Positions 36,073 through 47,864 of a stretch of 64,000 bases of DNA are shown here, one piece after another. The translations under genes were made by a program, and so were the position numbers. The notes beneath the pieces were generated by a model. The model saw only the letters and a program-made list of their open reading frames with translations. It did not search any database and had not been told where the DNA came from. The DNA lies in assembly GCA_963573305.1 (NCBI GenBank), contig OY754331.1:68127275-68191274 (forward strand), in the 5' to 3' direction. The stretch comes from Pyrrhosoma nymphula. Its lineage: Eukaryota > Arthropoda > Insecta > Odonata > Coenagrionidae. Each line of letters starts with the position of its first letter. Within the stretch, counting starts at the first letter, position 1.

Positions 36073-36747
36073 GACAGAAAAGATAGCATTGGAAAAGATA
36101 ACAGATGAGCTAATATCAAAAGAATTTAAAATTAAGCTAGAAAACAGATTTCAGTTGTTGAGCAGTATGACAGAAAATGAGGAAGAAAATAACGATCTAA
36201 ACGAAAACTGGAACACTTTTAAAGAAACGCTGTTAAAAATAGCAACTGAAGTCTGTGGAAAAACAAAAAAATCCAAGAAGAACCCTTGGTTTGATGAGGA
36301 CTGTGAGAAGGCTCTGCAGGACAGGAGAAACAAGAAAAGGAAATGGCTAAACAACAAATCTAACGATGATAAAGCAGAATATAACGAGACTAATAAAGCA
36401 ACCACAAGACTTCTGAGAAAAAAGAAACGGGAATACATTGACAGCCTATTAGAGAAAGCAGAAGACAATAGAAGAGGAAATAATGCTAGAGAATTTTACC
36501 AATGTATAAAGCATTTCAGAAAAAGTCCCCAAGCACATATGGAATAAAGGATAAAAAAGGCCAGATACTGACTCAAAAGAACCAGGTAATGGACAGGTGG
36601 AAAGAATATTTCCACAACCTGCTGAATTGCGAGCAACCCACACACATTGAAATATACGACAAGTACGTAAATGTAGAACCTTATGTCGAGGAACCCTCTA
36701 AAGAAGAAGTAGAAAACACAATTAAGACCTTAAAGAATAATAAATGA
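36020..36747 (+). pseudogene. LINE inter-domain linker, frameshifted
   Basis: Lysine- and glutamate-rich region between endonuclease and reverse transcriptase. It includes KKNPWFDEDCEKALQDRRNK, a block typical of this LINE group, and RKKKREYIDSLLEKAEDNRR. The frame shifts near 36500-36545, where overlapping open stretches meet at the FRKSP site. A TGA at 36745-36747 then interrupts the frame just before the PGEDGIPSELLK block that opens the reverse transcriptase. Confidence 0.88.
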
Positions 36748-37761
36748 CCCGGAGAAGATGGAATACCGTCTGAACTATTAAAAAAAGGTGGAAGAATAGT
36801 ACATGAAGAACTGTATAAGTTAATCTCCAAAATATGGACAGAAGAAAGGATGCCAAAAGAATGGCAGGAAGCCATTATAATACCCATTCACAAAAAAGGA
36901 GATAAAGAACAATGTGAAAATTATAGAGGTATATCATTGCTTAGCAACGCATATAAAGTTTTTTCGAAAATAATTCAAGGTCGAATAGAAAAATACACTG
37001 ACTCCATAATAGAAGACCACCAAGCTGGATTCGTTAAAGGCCGTTCCACTACAAATCAGATTTTTATTTTAAAGGAAGCCATCAGTAAATATTTGGAATA
37101 TAATAAAGACTTCTATGGACTTTTCATAGATTTCTCAAAAGCGTATGACAGCCTTATTAGACAACGAATATGGCAAAAGATGGAAAAGTTTGGCATTCCT
37201 AGAAAACTGATTAATTTAGCTAAGCTGACAGTTGAAAGCTCTAAATGTAAAGTGAGAATAGATGGAGAACTATCTGAAGTATTCGAGGTCGTCACAGGGG
37301 TAAGGCAAGGTGATGGTCTGTCTCCTCTGCTGTTCAATATAGCACTAGAAGATGCCCTGAAAAATGTAAGAAGAACCAACCAGGGAATTAAAATAGGAAC
37401 TAGAATAAATATCCTAGCATATGCAGATGATGTTATTCTCCTCGCAGAAGACAAGGAGGAACTGGAAGGACTAACAAAAATTATACTCCAGGAGACGGAA
37501 TTAGTGGGTCTGAAAATAAATGACAAAAAGACAAAATACATGCACTTTACTAGAACAGAACATCAGCTAATGACTACAATAAATATAGATGGGCATAACT
37601 TCGAAGAAGTGGAACAATTCAAATACTTGGGAACAATAATATCAAACAAAAATAGTGAAGAACCGGAAATTACGAACAGAATTAATTTAGCTAACAAAAG
37701 CATGTATGCCTGTAATAAAATATTAAATTCAAATGGTAATATCACAAAAGACCAAAATTAA
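36748..37761 (+). pseudogene. LINE reverse transcriptase domain
   Basis: The reverse transcriptase copies LINE RNA at the nicked target. Conserved blocks in order: PGEDGIPSELLKK, IIIPIHKKGD, NYRGISLLSNAYKVFSKI, HQAGFVKGRSTTNQI, GLFIDFSKAYDS (first catalytic Asp), GVRQGDGLSPLLFNIALE, and AYADDVILLAED (catalytic Asp pair). Then come the thumb-side blocks KTKYMHF and FKYLGTIIS. All catalytic Asp residues survive. The frame is lost at about 37735-37761 near SNGNI. Confidence 0.94.
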
Positions 37762-38214
37762 AATATATCACACAATAATTCGTCCAGTACTTCTTTATGG
37801 TGCAGAAACATGGATCATGATCAGGAAAGAAGAAAGGAAGCTGATTATATTCGAGAATAAAGTCCTGAGGAAAATCTTTGGCCCCACAAAGGAAAATGAA
37901 ATATGGAGAATCAAAAGGAATAAGGAAATACGAGATCTCTACAAAGAGCATGACATAACTGCATGTGTCAGGGCCAGAAGAATGAGATGGCTTGGGCATG
38001 TTATGAGAGCAGAGCAATACTTAAGGATGTTACCAGTGGGATACCGGAGGGAAGACGACCACCGGGAAGACCAAGAAAAAGGTGGTGGGATGGAGCAAAC
38101 ACGGACATAAACCGGATAGGGGGAGCAGTGGAAGAAGCTAGAGACCGAGAAAGATGGAGGGCACGCGTTGGTGAGGCCAAATCCCAGCTTGGGCATAGAT
38201 GGCCATGGGAGTAA
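37733..38214 (+). pseudogene. LINE C-terminal domain, frameshifted
   Basis: Two frames together cover the usual tail. VLLYGAETWIM, FENKVLRKIFGP and ARRMRWLGHVMRAEQ are in one frame. After a shift near 38030-38060, GRRPPGRPRKRWWDG and AEEARDRERWRA-like blocks follow in another, ending HRWPWE. These are the GHV and GRPRKRW signatures of LINE C-termini. With the upstream lesions, this copy has two in-frame stops and about four frameshifts. Confidence 0.9.
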
Positions 38215-38234
38215 GTAAGTAAGAAGGATATATC

Positions 38235-40050
38235 ACAAAGATAGATCGACTTCACATTATACTCACAATCTTGGCTTAACACTGCTTGCATTTTTGTAGG
38301 ATAAAGAAACAACGCCATTCAGAAATAACGATTCAGTTTGGTACTATCACAGTGACACACATTTTATATTGAGTCATATTCTTTCAAATTTTTAAACCAG
38401 CAGTGATTGAAAGATTACAAATTGTAGCTGGCTCCAAAGTTCTAAGGTTTATTAAAAAAACCATCGCAGTTTCATGACGTCTTTAAAATGTTCCTCAAAT
38501 GTATTCAAGTCCTAACGTTTTCAAGTCATTCACATAATAGTTTGAACTTAACCACAACGACTTTTTAATCCAGCGGTAACCATTGGAACCCATCAGTTGC
38601 TCGTAAAATCCTACAATAACTGTTCAAATCCAACAGATACAGTTGCGATCCGACAGTTTTTTCGCAAAGGGAAATCTCAGCAGTCATGATATTTTCAGTG
38701 GAATCCCGACCCCCACTTGGTATTGGGTGCTAATGCTATCTATCATAGCACTACAATGCGGATAGAATATCAAGTGCCGCACTATGTCCGTCGGATGGGA
38801 CGTTAAAACTGTGAACCCCTTGAAGCACATCGTTCAGAGTGGGCTGATGTCGACGCTAGTTTTCTCCCTTCTGTTAATCATTGAACTTAGAGGAAATTTA
38901 TTTTGCTGTGAAAACATACATAAAATTCTACCTTAGGGCCTCAAACAATCTCCATCTCTGTACATATGCCGTGAACGACTAAAAAGATGGCTGTGGCAGA
39001 ACGCTTTTCGTAATATATGGCAGTTTACACCCACTGCGGATTCACATGTACGAATATTTGCATCAACTTGCATATCATTTTGTACTTATACCTAAATGAA
39101 TGTCAACGGAACAAAAATGGTTGTACCAATATACTATTTAGTTGTAATATTTGAAATCTAAATCTACTGGGTATTTCACTTATTTATTTGTATACTTATA
39201 TGTATTCATTTCTGTATTTATTTTCACCTACTTTTATGAAACTAAAAGGGTTATGGAAAAATACTTTTTGGATTGAATATAATGAAGTCTTATGTAAATT
39301 TTTAATTTCATATTACTTTTATGAAACTAAAATGCTTGAGTAAAAATCTATTTTGATGTATAATTTGAAGTTTATTCATACAGTGTATTAATATGCATTT
39401 ACCTTGTTTTCATTCGTAGGTATCTATTTTTGTGTTTATCTTCATATTTACTATAATTTAACAAAACTGATTGTGGAAAGAAATTTTTGGATGCATTATA
39501 TCTTAAGTCAGATCTGCAGTGAAACAATTTTTTTATGGTATCCACTTCTGTACTTAGTTCCATATTCAATGTCAGTATTAATGTTTTCAATTATAACATC
39601 TTATTATGACTTCAATAATCGTAATCTGAAATTGCATATCCCAATAGAGCCTATGGCTCATTGGAAATCCCTATTAGAATGAAAATAAATAAAAAACGGC
39701 GGCTCAAGTCGAGAGTAAAAAAAACGAAAAGCTGGTATGAGGGTAAGCGATGAAGGGGAGTAAGATTGAAATTAATGGAGAAAATTAACTTTTTCTTAAA
39801 ATCCGCTATATTGATTAATTTTTCAGTTGTTCGTTTAGCAAAGGAGATGTCTTTGGTGTCGAAAGTACAATTCTTCTTGGTTTGTATTGGAGTAATACTC
39901 ACTCTGAACGTTATTTTTTAATATCTTCATCATATGTATGTGACTGTTGGATTCAACATAATACAGTTGAATTCAACAGTTTTACCATTTTTTCGTTTAA
40001 AATTTTAATTAGTTTCAGTTTTAGTCAAATTAAATTTAAGTTATATTTAG
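38235..40050. other. AT-rich intergenic DNA
   Basis: Contains CACAGTTTTAACGTCCCATC in reverse near 38786-38811, a word shared with 26131-26155. This points to a further repeat family present in both places. The tandem-like zone at 39190-39590 is listed separately. Confidence 0.45.
39190..39590. repeat. Decayed tandem repeats of ~100-120 bp
   Basis: ACTTTTATGAAACTAAAA recurs at about 39231 and 39313, with a looser version at 39455. Words like TTTTTGGATTGAATATAATG then follow each. AT-rich composition makes the limits uncertain. Confidence 0.45.
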
Positions 40051-40051
40051 C

Positions 40052-40125
40052 AAAGGGTTGAACCCATGCCCACGATGAGAGGCCAACACTCCAGCCCCCA
40101 TGCCAACTCGATCGCCAGTGCGAGT
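40052..40125 (-). repeat. tRNA-like SINE head, minus strand
   Basis: In reverse, GTTGGCATGGGGGCTGGAGT then ATGGGTTCAACCC give A- and B-box-like sequences at tRNA spacing. No complete cloverleaf. Confidence 0.5.
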
Positions 40126-40489
40126 GTTATAGGAGCAAGGAGTTAAATCACTCGTTCCCGAGATGTCCTTAAGCACTTGTATTCGAATGGAGGTTTGGCA
40201 TCGTGCCTAATAAGCTGGGGAGTCAGCGTTGGTTTAAGGTAACTCATTACTGTCGAATTAGTCAACTCTGGAGTCGGAGAAAAGAAACCAGCAGGAAAAA
40301 ATACAATCTCTGGAACAATTACAATGACTTCCATCCTTTAGACCCTTAAATATAAAAGGCAGTTCGGCGAAAGATGGAAGGATAGATGAAGAGATTAAAA
40401 GGCGTGAAAATTCCTGTAGGAAAGTCGTAGGCAGCAATTGGAGCATATCTAGGAATGAGTGTTTGTCTAGGCAATCGAAACTCGCAGTG

Positions 40490-41055
40490 TGAAATAGTGT
40501 TCTCCTCCCGACTTAACTGTATGGCAGTGAAACTTGGGTATGTCAGGATAAGCTTAAGAGTTGACTAAATGCAGAGGGAATGGGGTACCTACCTGAGATG
40601 TATTTGCTGCAAAAGTAAGATAAATAGTGTGTTGGGAATGAGTGGATAATGAAAGAATGTGGGTTGGATGCTCCAGTAATGGACACATATGAAAGGAGCG
40701 CGCTTCGTTGGTTTGGCCATGTTGACAGAATGGATGATAGACGAATGACGAAACACATATATGTTGGTAGAGTGAATGGTGAGAGAGGAATGGTTTGGCC
40801 AAGAAAGTCATGGGTGAATGTGGTGGATGAGACTTTAAAGAGGAGGAATATTAGAAGTCTCAAGAATAGGAGAGCATGTATGAAGCAATGCATGAGTGTA
40901 AGAGAAGCGAAAGTGGATTGTAAGGATGGGGCATTATATGGTAAATTATAAAAAAAGAGAGTCAGTTCTCTAGGGCTAACGGAAATAACTAAATTCTGTA
41001 ACTTTGTCCACCACGAAAGGGAATGGCGTGATGGGTATGCATGTATGAAGACCCT
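40490..41055 (+). mobile_element. LINE 3' end (GHVDRM family), copy A
   Basis: The plus strand encodes ERSALRWFGHVDRMDDRRMT then a degraded form of the usual GRPRKRW block (WPRKSWVNVVDETLKRR), typical of LINE C-termini. The 3' end contains GGAATGGCGTGATGGGTATGC. Related 3' ends lie at 6835-7650 (minus), 54890-56090 (plus, split) and 60430-60635 (plus). The upstream reverse transcriptase is absent, so this is a 5'-truncated copy. Confidence 0.75.
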
Positions 41056-41089
41056 AAAAAACAACCGTGTTCACGGTCCAGGGAGTGAG

Positions 41090-41345
41090 CGGGTTAGGTG
41101 ATTGGTTCTGGACTTGCGTGCGTCTCTCCCTTCGAACAATTAACATCAGCATTCCTCTCTCAACTTCTCTTCCCTTGGCAACGATGGCACGTGCTGGGCC
41201 GTCGAGGTATTCCGTCTGACGTCCCGTATGCACGCTACGGCCGGGCGGTAAACATTCCTGTCGAGGAGGAATCCCAGAGGCGTTCGGGCCGTGATGATGC
41301 GTGCAGGGTCCGACAAAGCGTGCCCACGCTCATTCTCCATGGACT
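41090..41345. other. CpG-rich patch of unknown nature
   Basis: Sequence such as GCTACGGCCGGGCGG is unlike the AT-rich surroundings. It begins where the LINE copy at 40490-41055 ends. Open frames on both strands show no recognisable domain. Confidence 0.4.
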
Positions 41346-41844
41346 CAAAGAATATATTACAACAACATACTACATAGTACCCTGCAGGCTTCAGAAATCA
41401 TGAATTTTCTGTGATAATCTTATTAAACTTGGTAATATTCTTTTCTTTTGCCTTAACATTTAATGCCTGCATATTATGGTTTATATGAATTGTTTGTATA
41501 ATTTTACACCACACGTCAATGGGTGGAAAAGGAGACACAAAAGTTGCAATCTCGCCCCGCTTCCTAAGGTTTTTTTATCAATACATCTAACCACAAGCGA
41601 GAGCCACTAAGCTCTGCAATGCTTGCAATAGAGATTATTTTGGGGAACTATAGATGGCATGAGGAAAGGTACTGTCCCCACTACCCTTAAGGCAAAAGAA
41701 GAGGAGCAGAAATGATGGAAGACGAGTACATACGAAATTATATTTATAAAAAATTGAAGAACTTAACGCAAAAACTGCATGACACTAATATGACAAAACG
41801 TTCACACATCTCACCACTGTGTTCTCCTCCCTCCTTTTCCCTTC

Positions 41845-41930
41845 CTTCCATGGCTAGTGTCCTAATACCCCCTTCCACACGCCTCTGCGGCGCTGCGGCT
41901 CGCAGGGAAGTATGTAGATAAAGACATTAC
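41845..41930 (+). repeat. CR1-like LINE 3' terminus
   Basis: CCATGGCTAGTGTCCTAATA, CCACACGCCTCTGCGGCG and GCTCGCAGGGAAGTATGTAG match the terminal block of copies at 45.9 and 49.1 kb. Only the last ~85 bp are present. Confidence 0.65.
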
Positions 41931-42064
41931 TGAATTCACGGAGACCATTCTCGGGTGGATGCATTCATCGCACTTCGACTAAATAAGTGAAAGCTTACGC
42001 GGATGACGAGACTATAGATCACAGTTTCGAGGACGAGACGAGACTGTAGCTCACAAAATCATTC

Positions 42065-42146
42065 GCCTTGACTGGGATTCAAAACCCGGATCCCTCGATT
42101 TCGCGCCGAGTGCTATAACCAGTGAAGCTACCAAGACGTCCTTCTC
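42065..42146 (-). repeat. tRNA-derived SINE head, inverted partner
   Basis: In reverse: TTGGTAGCTTCACTGGTTAT, GCACTCGGCGCGAAATCGAG and CGGGTTTTGAATCCCAGTC. It is the inverted partner of 42199-42276, about 50 bp away, so the pair can fold into a stem of roughly 80 bp. Confidence 0.75.
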
Positions 42147-42198
42147 CTCTCTGGATTTTTGAAGGCTTTGTAGGAACAAGGTGTTACACAGGAGAGAA

Positions 42199-42276
42199 GG
42201 ACGCCTCGGTAGCTTAACTTTTTAAAGCACTCGGCGCGAAATCGAGGGATCCTGGTTTGAATCCCAGTCAAGGCGT
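42199..42276 (+). repeat. tRNA-derived SINE head
   Basis: GCCTCGGTAGCTTAACTTTT (A box), an anticodon-like arm CTCGGCGCGAAATCGAG and CTGGTTTGAATCCCAG (B box), ending TCAAGGC, which partly pairs with the 5' end. This is clearly tRNA-derived. The D-loop is altered and the acceptor mismatched, so it is a SINE head rather than a gene. A truncated third copy starts at 42520. Confidence 0.75.
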
Positions 42277-42519
42277 ATGAGTTTTCCTGTGGAATATCGC
42301 ACTAATGTGCACTTGCTTGTGACTCCTTAAAAGTTTAATACCGTGGCTATTCCCGGTGTCCTCGAAATTGATCACACGAGCTAATACCTCATTGTGTTCC
42401 ACGATTGGCTTTATCCTCGCGGACTGTGGCGCTAAGCCCACGCTTTAGACTGCTTATTGACATCATATATCTAGCAGTCCTGAGCACCTTGTTCCTATAT
42501 AGGCCTAAAAAATCCACAG

Positions 42520-42560
42520 GGGAGAAGGACGCCTCGGTAACTTAACTGGTTTAAGGTAAA
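42520..42560 (+). repeat. Truncated third copy of the tRNA-derived SINE head
   Basis: GGGGAGAAGGACGCCTCGGT then AACTTAACTGGTTTAA matches the start of 42190-42225 and stops after the A box. TAGGAACAAGGTG (42171) and its reverse complement (42487) bracket the second and third copies. Confidence 0.6.
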
Positions 42561-45500
42561 ACAATTAAAAAAAGTTTTAAAATTTCGAACTTCGTCAGTG
42601 GTTAACGCGACTCCTCGCCGCCATACGCGCATTTATTCGCGAAGAACTGACAGCGCTGTTCGGCCGCCGGGAGTCAGAAACTGAGGTGAAAGAGGAAACG
42701 CCTTTCATTGGCTACTTGCTCTGTGACATTCACCTGCCATGAGTAGGGAAAAAGGGTATAGTTGGTATATGGTATCCTAAATGGCTATAGGCATTGTGCA
42801 CGTTCAGAAATCTTAATAAATAATTCAAAATTTATTATTCTTCCCGTAGAATTTCGACAGGCACCCTCTCCTAATGTTCATAAAATACCCTTAAATTTCC
42901 ACTCATTCTTGACGAGTTATTACGCATTCAGGCAAATCTCAGATAACCTCTGACATAGTTTCACTCCCGCTTCGCGATTGGGTCCGGTGATTGTCGACTA
43001 AGTAATCGGCGCTCAACTCCATTTTTGGTATACAGTATATCTCAGTAGAAACTTGAAGATATTTTACGAAGAAAACCAGTGGAGAAAAAAGCTCTTTGGA
43101 GCTTTACGATTTGGAGACAATCACTGTAATAAATTTTTTACAAGTTTTATAGTAATAATTATAATACAAATTTGATTGTTATTCCACGATGACTTTCTGG
43201 TCAAAGGTTCGAATCATTGAAGAAATGCAATGAAAATGGTTCGATAACATTGATGCCAATGATTCTCTTCGTATTTTTTTCAAATAATTATATTACAGTC
43301 GAGAGTTGAGCGCCTTGATGCTTAGTTTCTTAATTCAGAAACTGGGGAAAATATTACACGTAAGTCATAATTCTACAAACTCAATTGCTTAGGGAAATTA
43401 AAAAAAAGGAACTACTAAAAGAATGAAAACAATAGTTTGAGGTATCGGGGCCTTAATTCCAGGTTCAGTCAAATGTATAGCTTTTTTTTTACATGTGAGA
43501 TTTTTGAGGGGCTAAAAATAATGCAGTAAGTAAAGAAAAAATCAGTAGAGTAGAGGGAAGAAAGGCCTTTTCGTTGCGCTGATTATTTTTTTATATTAAC
43601 ACTTTTAATTAAGAGAAGTTAAGAGGGCTTCACTGGAAATAGAATTTATATATGCATGCCCAACCTAATTCCCCCTCCGAGTCGTTTTCCGGGTACTCCA
43701 GTGCTAATAAAATAAGTAGGACAATCAATAACAACTTCATTAATTTCATGCCTATTTTCAGTTTGAATATCCTGTGACGTTGTGAGGAGCTTCACAGAAA
43801 TATATTGTTGTGTAAAAAAGAGCCAACGCGTCCAGGAAACTAGAAGAAAACAACTGCCATACATATATAATATAAGGTTAATACAATCGTCAAGATAGCC
43901 CCGTATCTTCGTATTTGCGGATATATTTTTTAAACCGTTCTTGTCAAACAGAAATGATATATTTTTCAAATAAAAAAAACTAATTCCACTGCTTTATAAG
44001 TGCTGATTATTAAACGGAGAGTCAAAATTCTCGGATACATCTTCAGCCGCAATATCTAGATGATTCCTTTTCATTGTCCCTGTGACGCCCCATAGTTTCA
44101 TTGCAGCCCTAATGAAGCATAGATAACAATGCGAAATGTTGGCAAAGAGTAATAAAAATTCCAACTTATTTGACCTATATCTCCTGAAAGAAGAAGAAGA
44201 AAATATAGTATAATATGGGTAATGTGTTGCAAGCATGATGTTTACGCAAGCGGGGGCGAACAAGGCTGAAAAATTGAATTTGATAAAAATTCACGGAAAA
44301 CATGTTTTCTCGGAGTTTTATAAAGTTTCTTCCTCTACTTCTTCCCACTTTCTTCCTAGTTTTGAGCCTGTTTTCTTCAGCACATGTCTAGATTATTCCA
44401 TTTCTACATATTTCCCGCCATCTTATCCTTGGTCGGTCCACACCTCTTCATCCACCTGGAAGCTTATTTTTGGCAATCTATTCTTCCGTCTTCCACTCTA
44501 TCTCTGTGGCCATTCCATTCCTGCTTCCACCCGTTTACCCACATATTGATCATCTCTACCTGATAGTCCTGTCTTATGTTTTCACTTGCCATTCTTTTTT
44601 ATAAGATTTACCTGAAATTTTCCAAGGATTTTACTTTCTATGGTTTTTATTAGTCTTTTAGTTTGTCTCCGGTCTTGTTTCTGCCAAATAGGTCAATATT
44701 GATCACACTGTTGCTTTGAAAATTCTTGCGCTAGTCTCCTTTCATGTGTAATTTTTCTTTCAGATGGTACCATTTAGGCATCCCGCATTTTATTTGCCTT
44801 AATAAATTGTTATCTAACTTCTTCCTCTATATTTACACTGTGAGGCAGCTCTATTCCTACGGACATTTCCTATCGGATGACTTATTAATAAAGTTTGAAG
44901 GATTGAATATTAAATGTTTTTTTAAATTCCGCCATTAGTAGTCTACAAAATAAAGGGATAGTTTTATGGTCTTATGAGAGTAAATAAATACTATTCTAGC
45001 GTTTTTCTTATCCACTGAAATACATTTATACTACGCCATTTCTTTCTTCTGTTCTTCATGCTTTCTTCCACATCACAACTCTGTATTATAATGTTTATTC
45101 TTACTCCTCTTAAAATGTAAATTTACACTATCTCCAGCACTTTGCGAACTTTCTCCATGATCATTGCCTTGTACATCACACTGCCTAAAGAAATTGCCTT
45201 ACGGGGCACAATGGAATGATTTCAAGGAAAAATAAATAAATCTTTGTTATTCCTCACTATGTTATGTTTATATATATTATGCAACCCAAGTTTCATCGTC
45301 GTCACGTGGCATGTTGAACTTAAGAAACCTGAATCTTCTTGTCTCAAATTATTTCATACATATAAACAAACTGTTAACTAAGCACCATCCTTCACTTTAC
45401 TGGGTTGACTTCTAATTTTTTCATAAAACTTCCTTTTAATGCTGCACAATGTTTCCATCGTTCTCCATTCCCAAATCCTTGAAAACAGTTCTATGTTGCT

Positions 45501-45850
45501 GCTTGTTATTCCAAAACCAGCAGTGGAAGTATTTAGCTCAAAAATATTGTCAGTTCCGTGCCGAGTTATCCATGGGTCCTCTCCCGCTGTGAATTTCAGA
45601 ATCCCTCTCCCACTGTGCTTCAATCGCACACCTGCTAAGTTACCAGTTTTTAACACCACACACAATTTCGGTACGCAACTAAGTACTCACTCCAAATATT
45701 TCTGTTAAGTGAGTCTTCATTTACGTACCGAAATTAAACTCGCAAGATTGAAGCACAACCCCTCAGGCGGATGATTTATTTTTCACCGCAAATTTCTCGC
45801 ATTTGCTATTTCCTTCGGCTGAGACATTAATGAATATCCAAACCAGTTCA
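42560..45850. other. Intergenic DNA, mostly unrecognised
   Basis: AT-rich. 44320-44560 in reverse contains a GRPRxRW-like wording and may be a very old LINE end, but this is too weak to call. Nothing else is supported. Confidence 0.4.
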
Positions 45851-45854
45851 ACTT

Positions 45855-45950
45855 TCTTTTTCCCTATTCTCTACCCTTTCATGGCTTGTGTCTTAACACC
45901 CCCTGCCACACGCCTACGCGGTGGCTCGCAGGCAAGGTTGGGCTTAAAGT
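45855..45950 (+). repeat. CR1-like LINE 3' terminus
   Basis: CATGGCTTGTGTCTTAACAC, CTGCCACACGCCTACGCGG and TGGCTCGCAGGCAAGG match the other copies. The body upstream is not recognisable. Confidence 0.65.
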
Positions 45951-46621
45951 GGTCCGAGCAGATTTTACTTTTGTGAGGATTCAATTTGTCGATCCCTTTG
46001 CATTTTTCCATTCATATTACGCAAATGTGGTTTTTCCGTAAACCTAGTATATTAAAAGGTCATAACCATTTACATTCTCATATACTGAAGTAATATCTAC
46101 TGCGGAAAATATCATTAAAAAACAAATTTTATACGTAAATATATTGGGCACATAAAACTACATTAAAAAACGCATATATAATTTAAACCTCACTATAAAT
46201 TGCAATGCTTTCACAGTTTATTCAATACCCGACCAATTTTCTCTTCGCTAATGGCTATATTTTATTATACACGTACCTGTGGAATGAAATTGGCTTTCCT
46301 TCTTTTTACACTTTTGCTCAGAATTATCGCATGATGCAACAGCAACACAGGTGCTTGACCCTGGTATCTCTCTTGTCTTGAAGAAATTGATATTTTTTAT
46401 TAGAATTTTCGGTGCACCTGATAGCAAAACCTTAGCATTACCACCCATTGCTTACCTTTCTTCGTGCAATTTGGTAATGGCTGTTGATGACTGTAAGACG
46501 TCACGCGAAACGCTAGCCAAAAGCGGCGCGGATCGGGAAATCGTGTTGTACCTATGCATCTATTGGGGCAACCTGTATATTCTAAAACCTTCGCTCGCAG
46601 GGTAGTAATTAGATGAAAATT

Positions 46622-46712
46622 GAAGTTCGAATCGGGTTTCGAACCCGCGGACTTTGGTTTTTAAGAGGTGAGAACGCTTCCCACCGCCATTGCCAAGTTT
46701 TCTGTGTGTGTG
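46622..46712 (-). repeat. tRNA-derived SINE head, minus strand
   Basis: In reverse, TGGCGGTGGGAAGCGTTCTC, then CCGCGGGTTCGAAACCCG. The B box is perfect and the T-arm pairs. The anticodon arm is unclear. Confidence 0.6.
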
Positions 46713-47157
46713 TTTTGACGCATTCACGGAGGTTTCCGCGACCGCATATTACATTCATGGGCGATTTCCGGTTAAATCACGCGTGTGTTGCGAAATTTAA
46801 TACTTTATGTAATTTGGCCGTGTTATTAGTCATTAAAAACTTTCCGCTCGAATGAATAATGCGACTTTTTAATGACGCATGAGACAATCCTCGTCTGCCT
46901 CAACAGTCTGCCTTCTGACGCTCTTGCATGGAGGAATGCATGCATGATGGCGCATCAGCACTCTGATAATAGCGACGAAAAACTGCAGTTTTCATCTCAT
47001 CAATGGCATCATCGGGATATTTAAAGCGTTCTCCAGACGTTAACCTTGCTAGGCATAGCACTGGTAAAACTTGTAATGGTGTAAATGAGTCACGTATAAT
47101 ATGTGAATAAAAAACAAATAAGTAAAAACACAGACGTAAAAAGGAGCATGCAAATAT

Positions 47158-47307
47158 CAAAGGCGGATTAAGGGGGAGTCCAGGGGTGCGGCCAACACAC
47201 CCCCGTAATTCCTGGGAAAACAAAAAATTATAATCATAAAGCATTCCATACCCCACAAACCCCTAGAACATAGCAATCCCCAAAACAACGCCCATAATCT
47301 GCCCCTG
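47158..47307. mobile_element. 150-bp hAT-like MITE
   Basis: Ends CAAAGGCGGATTAAGG / CAGGGGCAGATTATGG in reverse. The flanks are GCAAATAT (47150-47157) and GTAAATAT (47308-47315), 7 of 8 identical. The ends resemble those of the element at 28099-28571, so the two may use the same transposase. Confidence 0.82.
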
Positions 47308-47799
47308 GTAAATATACACACACGTAACCCTGTGGTGATAGAAATTTACGTGCACAGAATCAATGCCCACATTTTACTGAAACATTCAATTTATTTAACA
47401 ATTTCATGATATTGTTAATAGTCTTTAAGTTGTCTCCCAAACGAAGTTGGAGGATGCTCACGTATGGCTCACCAGTCTGACTACAAAACCATTCATTCCT
47501 ATATCCCTTCGTGTGCAAGAAAAAAACTTTCATTCACATAAGTAGCACAAGTTCTCTGTGCATTGCGGCAGTGCAGCGATACCTTGCATATTTCCTGCAT
47601 GACTTTTGCATCTCTGCGCATTTATGTAGTTGCACAATACAATAATTGACATAGTTTCTATAACACTGGTATCATACACATAGTGTAGTGCATGTTGGTG
47701 AAATTTCACCTCCTGACAGGTATTTGCAGGTTTTCGGAAATGCATAATTAGTGGTATTTTCATTAACTTAATTAGAGTATAATGTAGCACATGTTGGCA

Positions 47800-47862
47800 A
47801 TAACTAGAGCCACATCACCCTTGAGGTAGCTTGCAAGGTACTATGTAGATGTAGATGAACAT
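47800..47862 (+). repeat. LINE 3' terminus with GTAGAT tail
   Basis: ACATCACCCTTGAGGTAGCT, TGCAAGGTACTATGTAGATG and TAGATGAAC resemble the reverse of 7745-7832. A 5'-truncated remnant. Confidence 0.5.
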
Positions 47863-47864
47863 AC

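Larger units (their letters stand above)
34981..38221 (+). mobile_element. End-to-end LINE (APE-type, RTE-like) with 13-bp target duplication
   Basis: The element is flanked by perfect copies of AGAAGGATATATC (34968-34980 and 38222-38234). It starts with a GC-rich leader of about 200 bp ending GGGCTGACAACCCGCC and ends in a short (GTAA)n tail. One long frame encodes an apurinic-like endonuclease then reverse transcriptase. The ORF's TAA at 38212-38214 lies inside the (GTAA)n tail, so there is almost no 3' UTR. The length of 3.24 kb fits RTE-type LINEs. The clade is my inference from length and layout. Confidence 0.95.

Noticed and set aside
40543..41064. 173-codon minus-strand open stretch
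   Set aside because: Antisense shadow of the plus-strand LINE C-terminus; the plus frame carries the recognisable GHVDRM block.
42199..42276. Genuine tRNA gene
   Set aside because: The acceptor stem is mismatched, position 33 is not U, and neighbouring partial copies show it is a SINE head.
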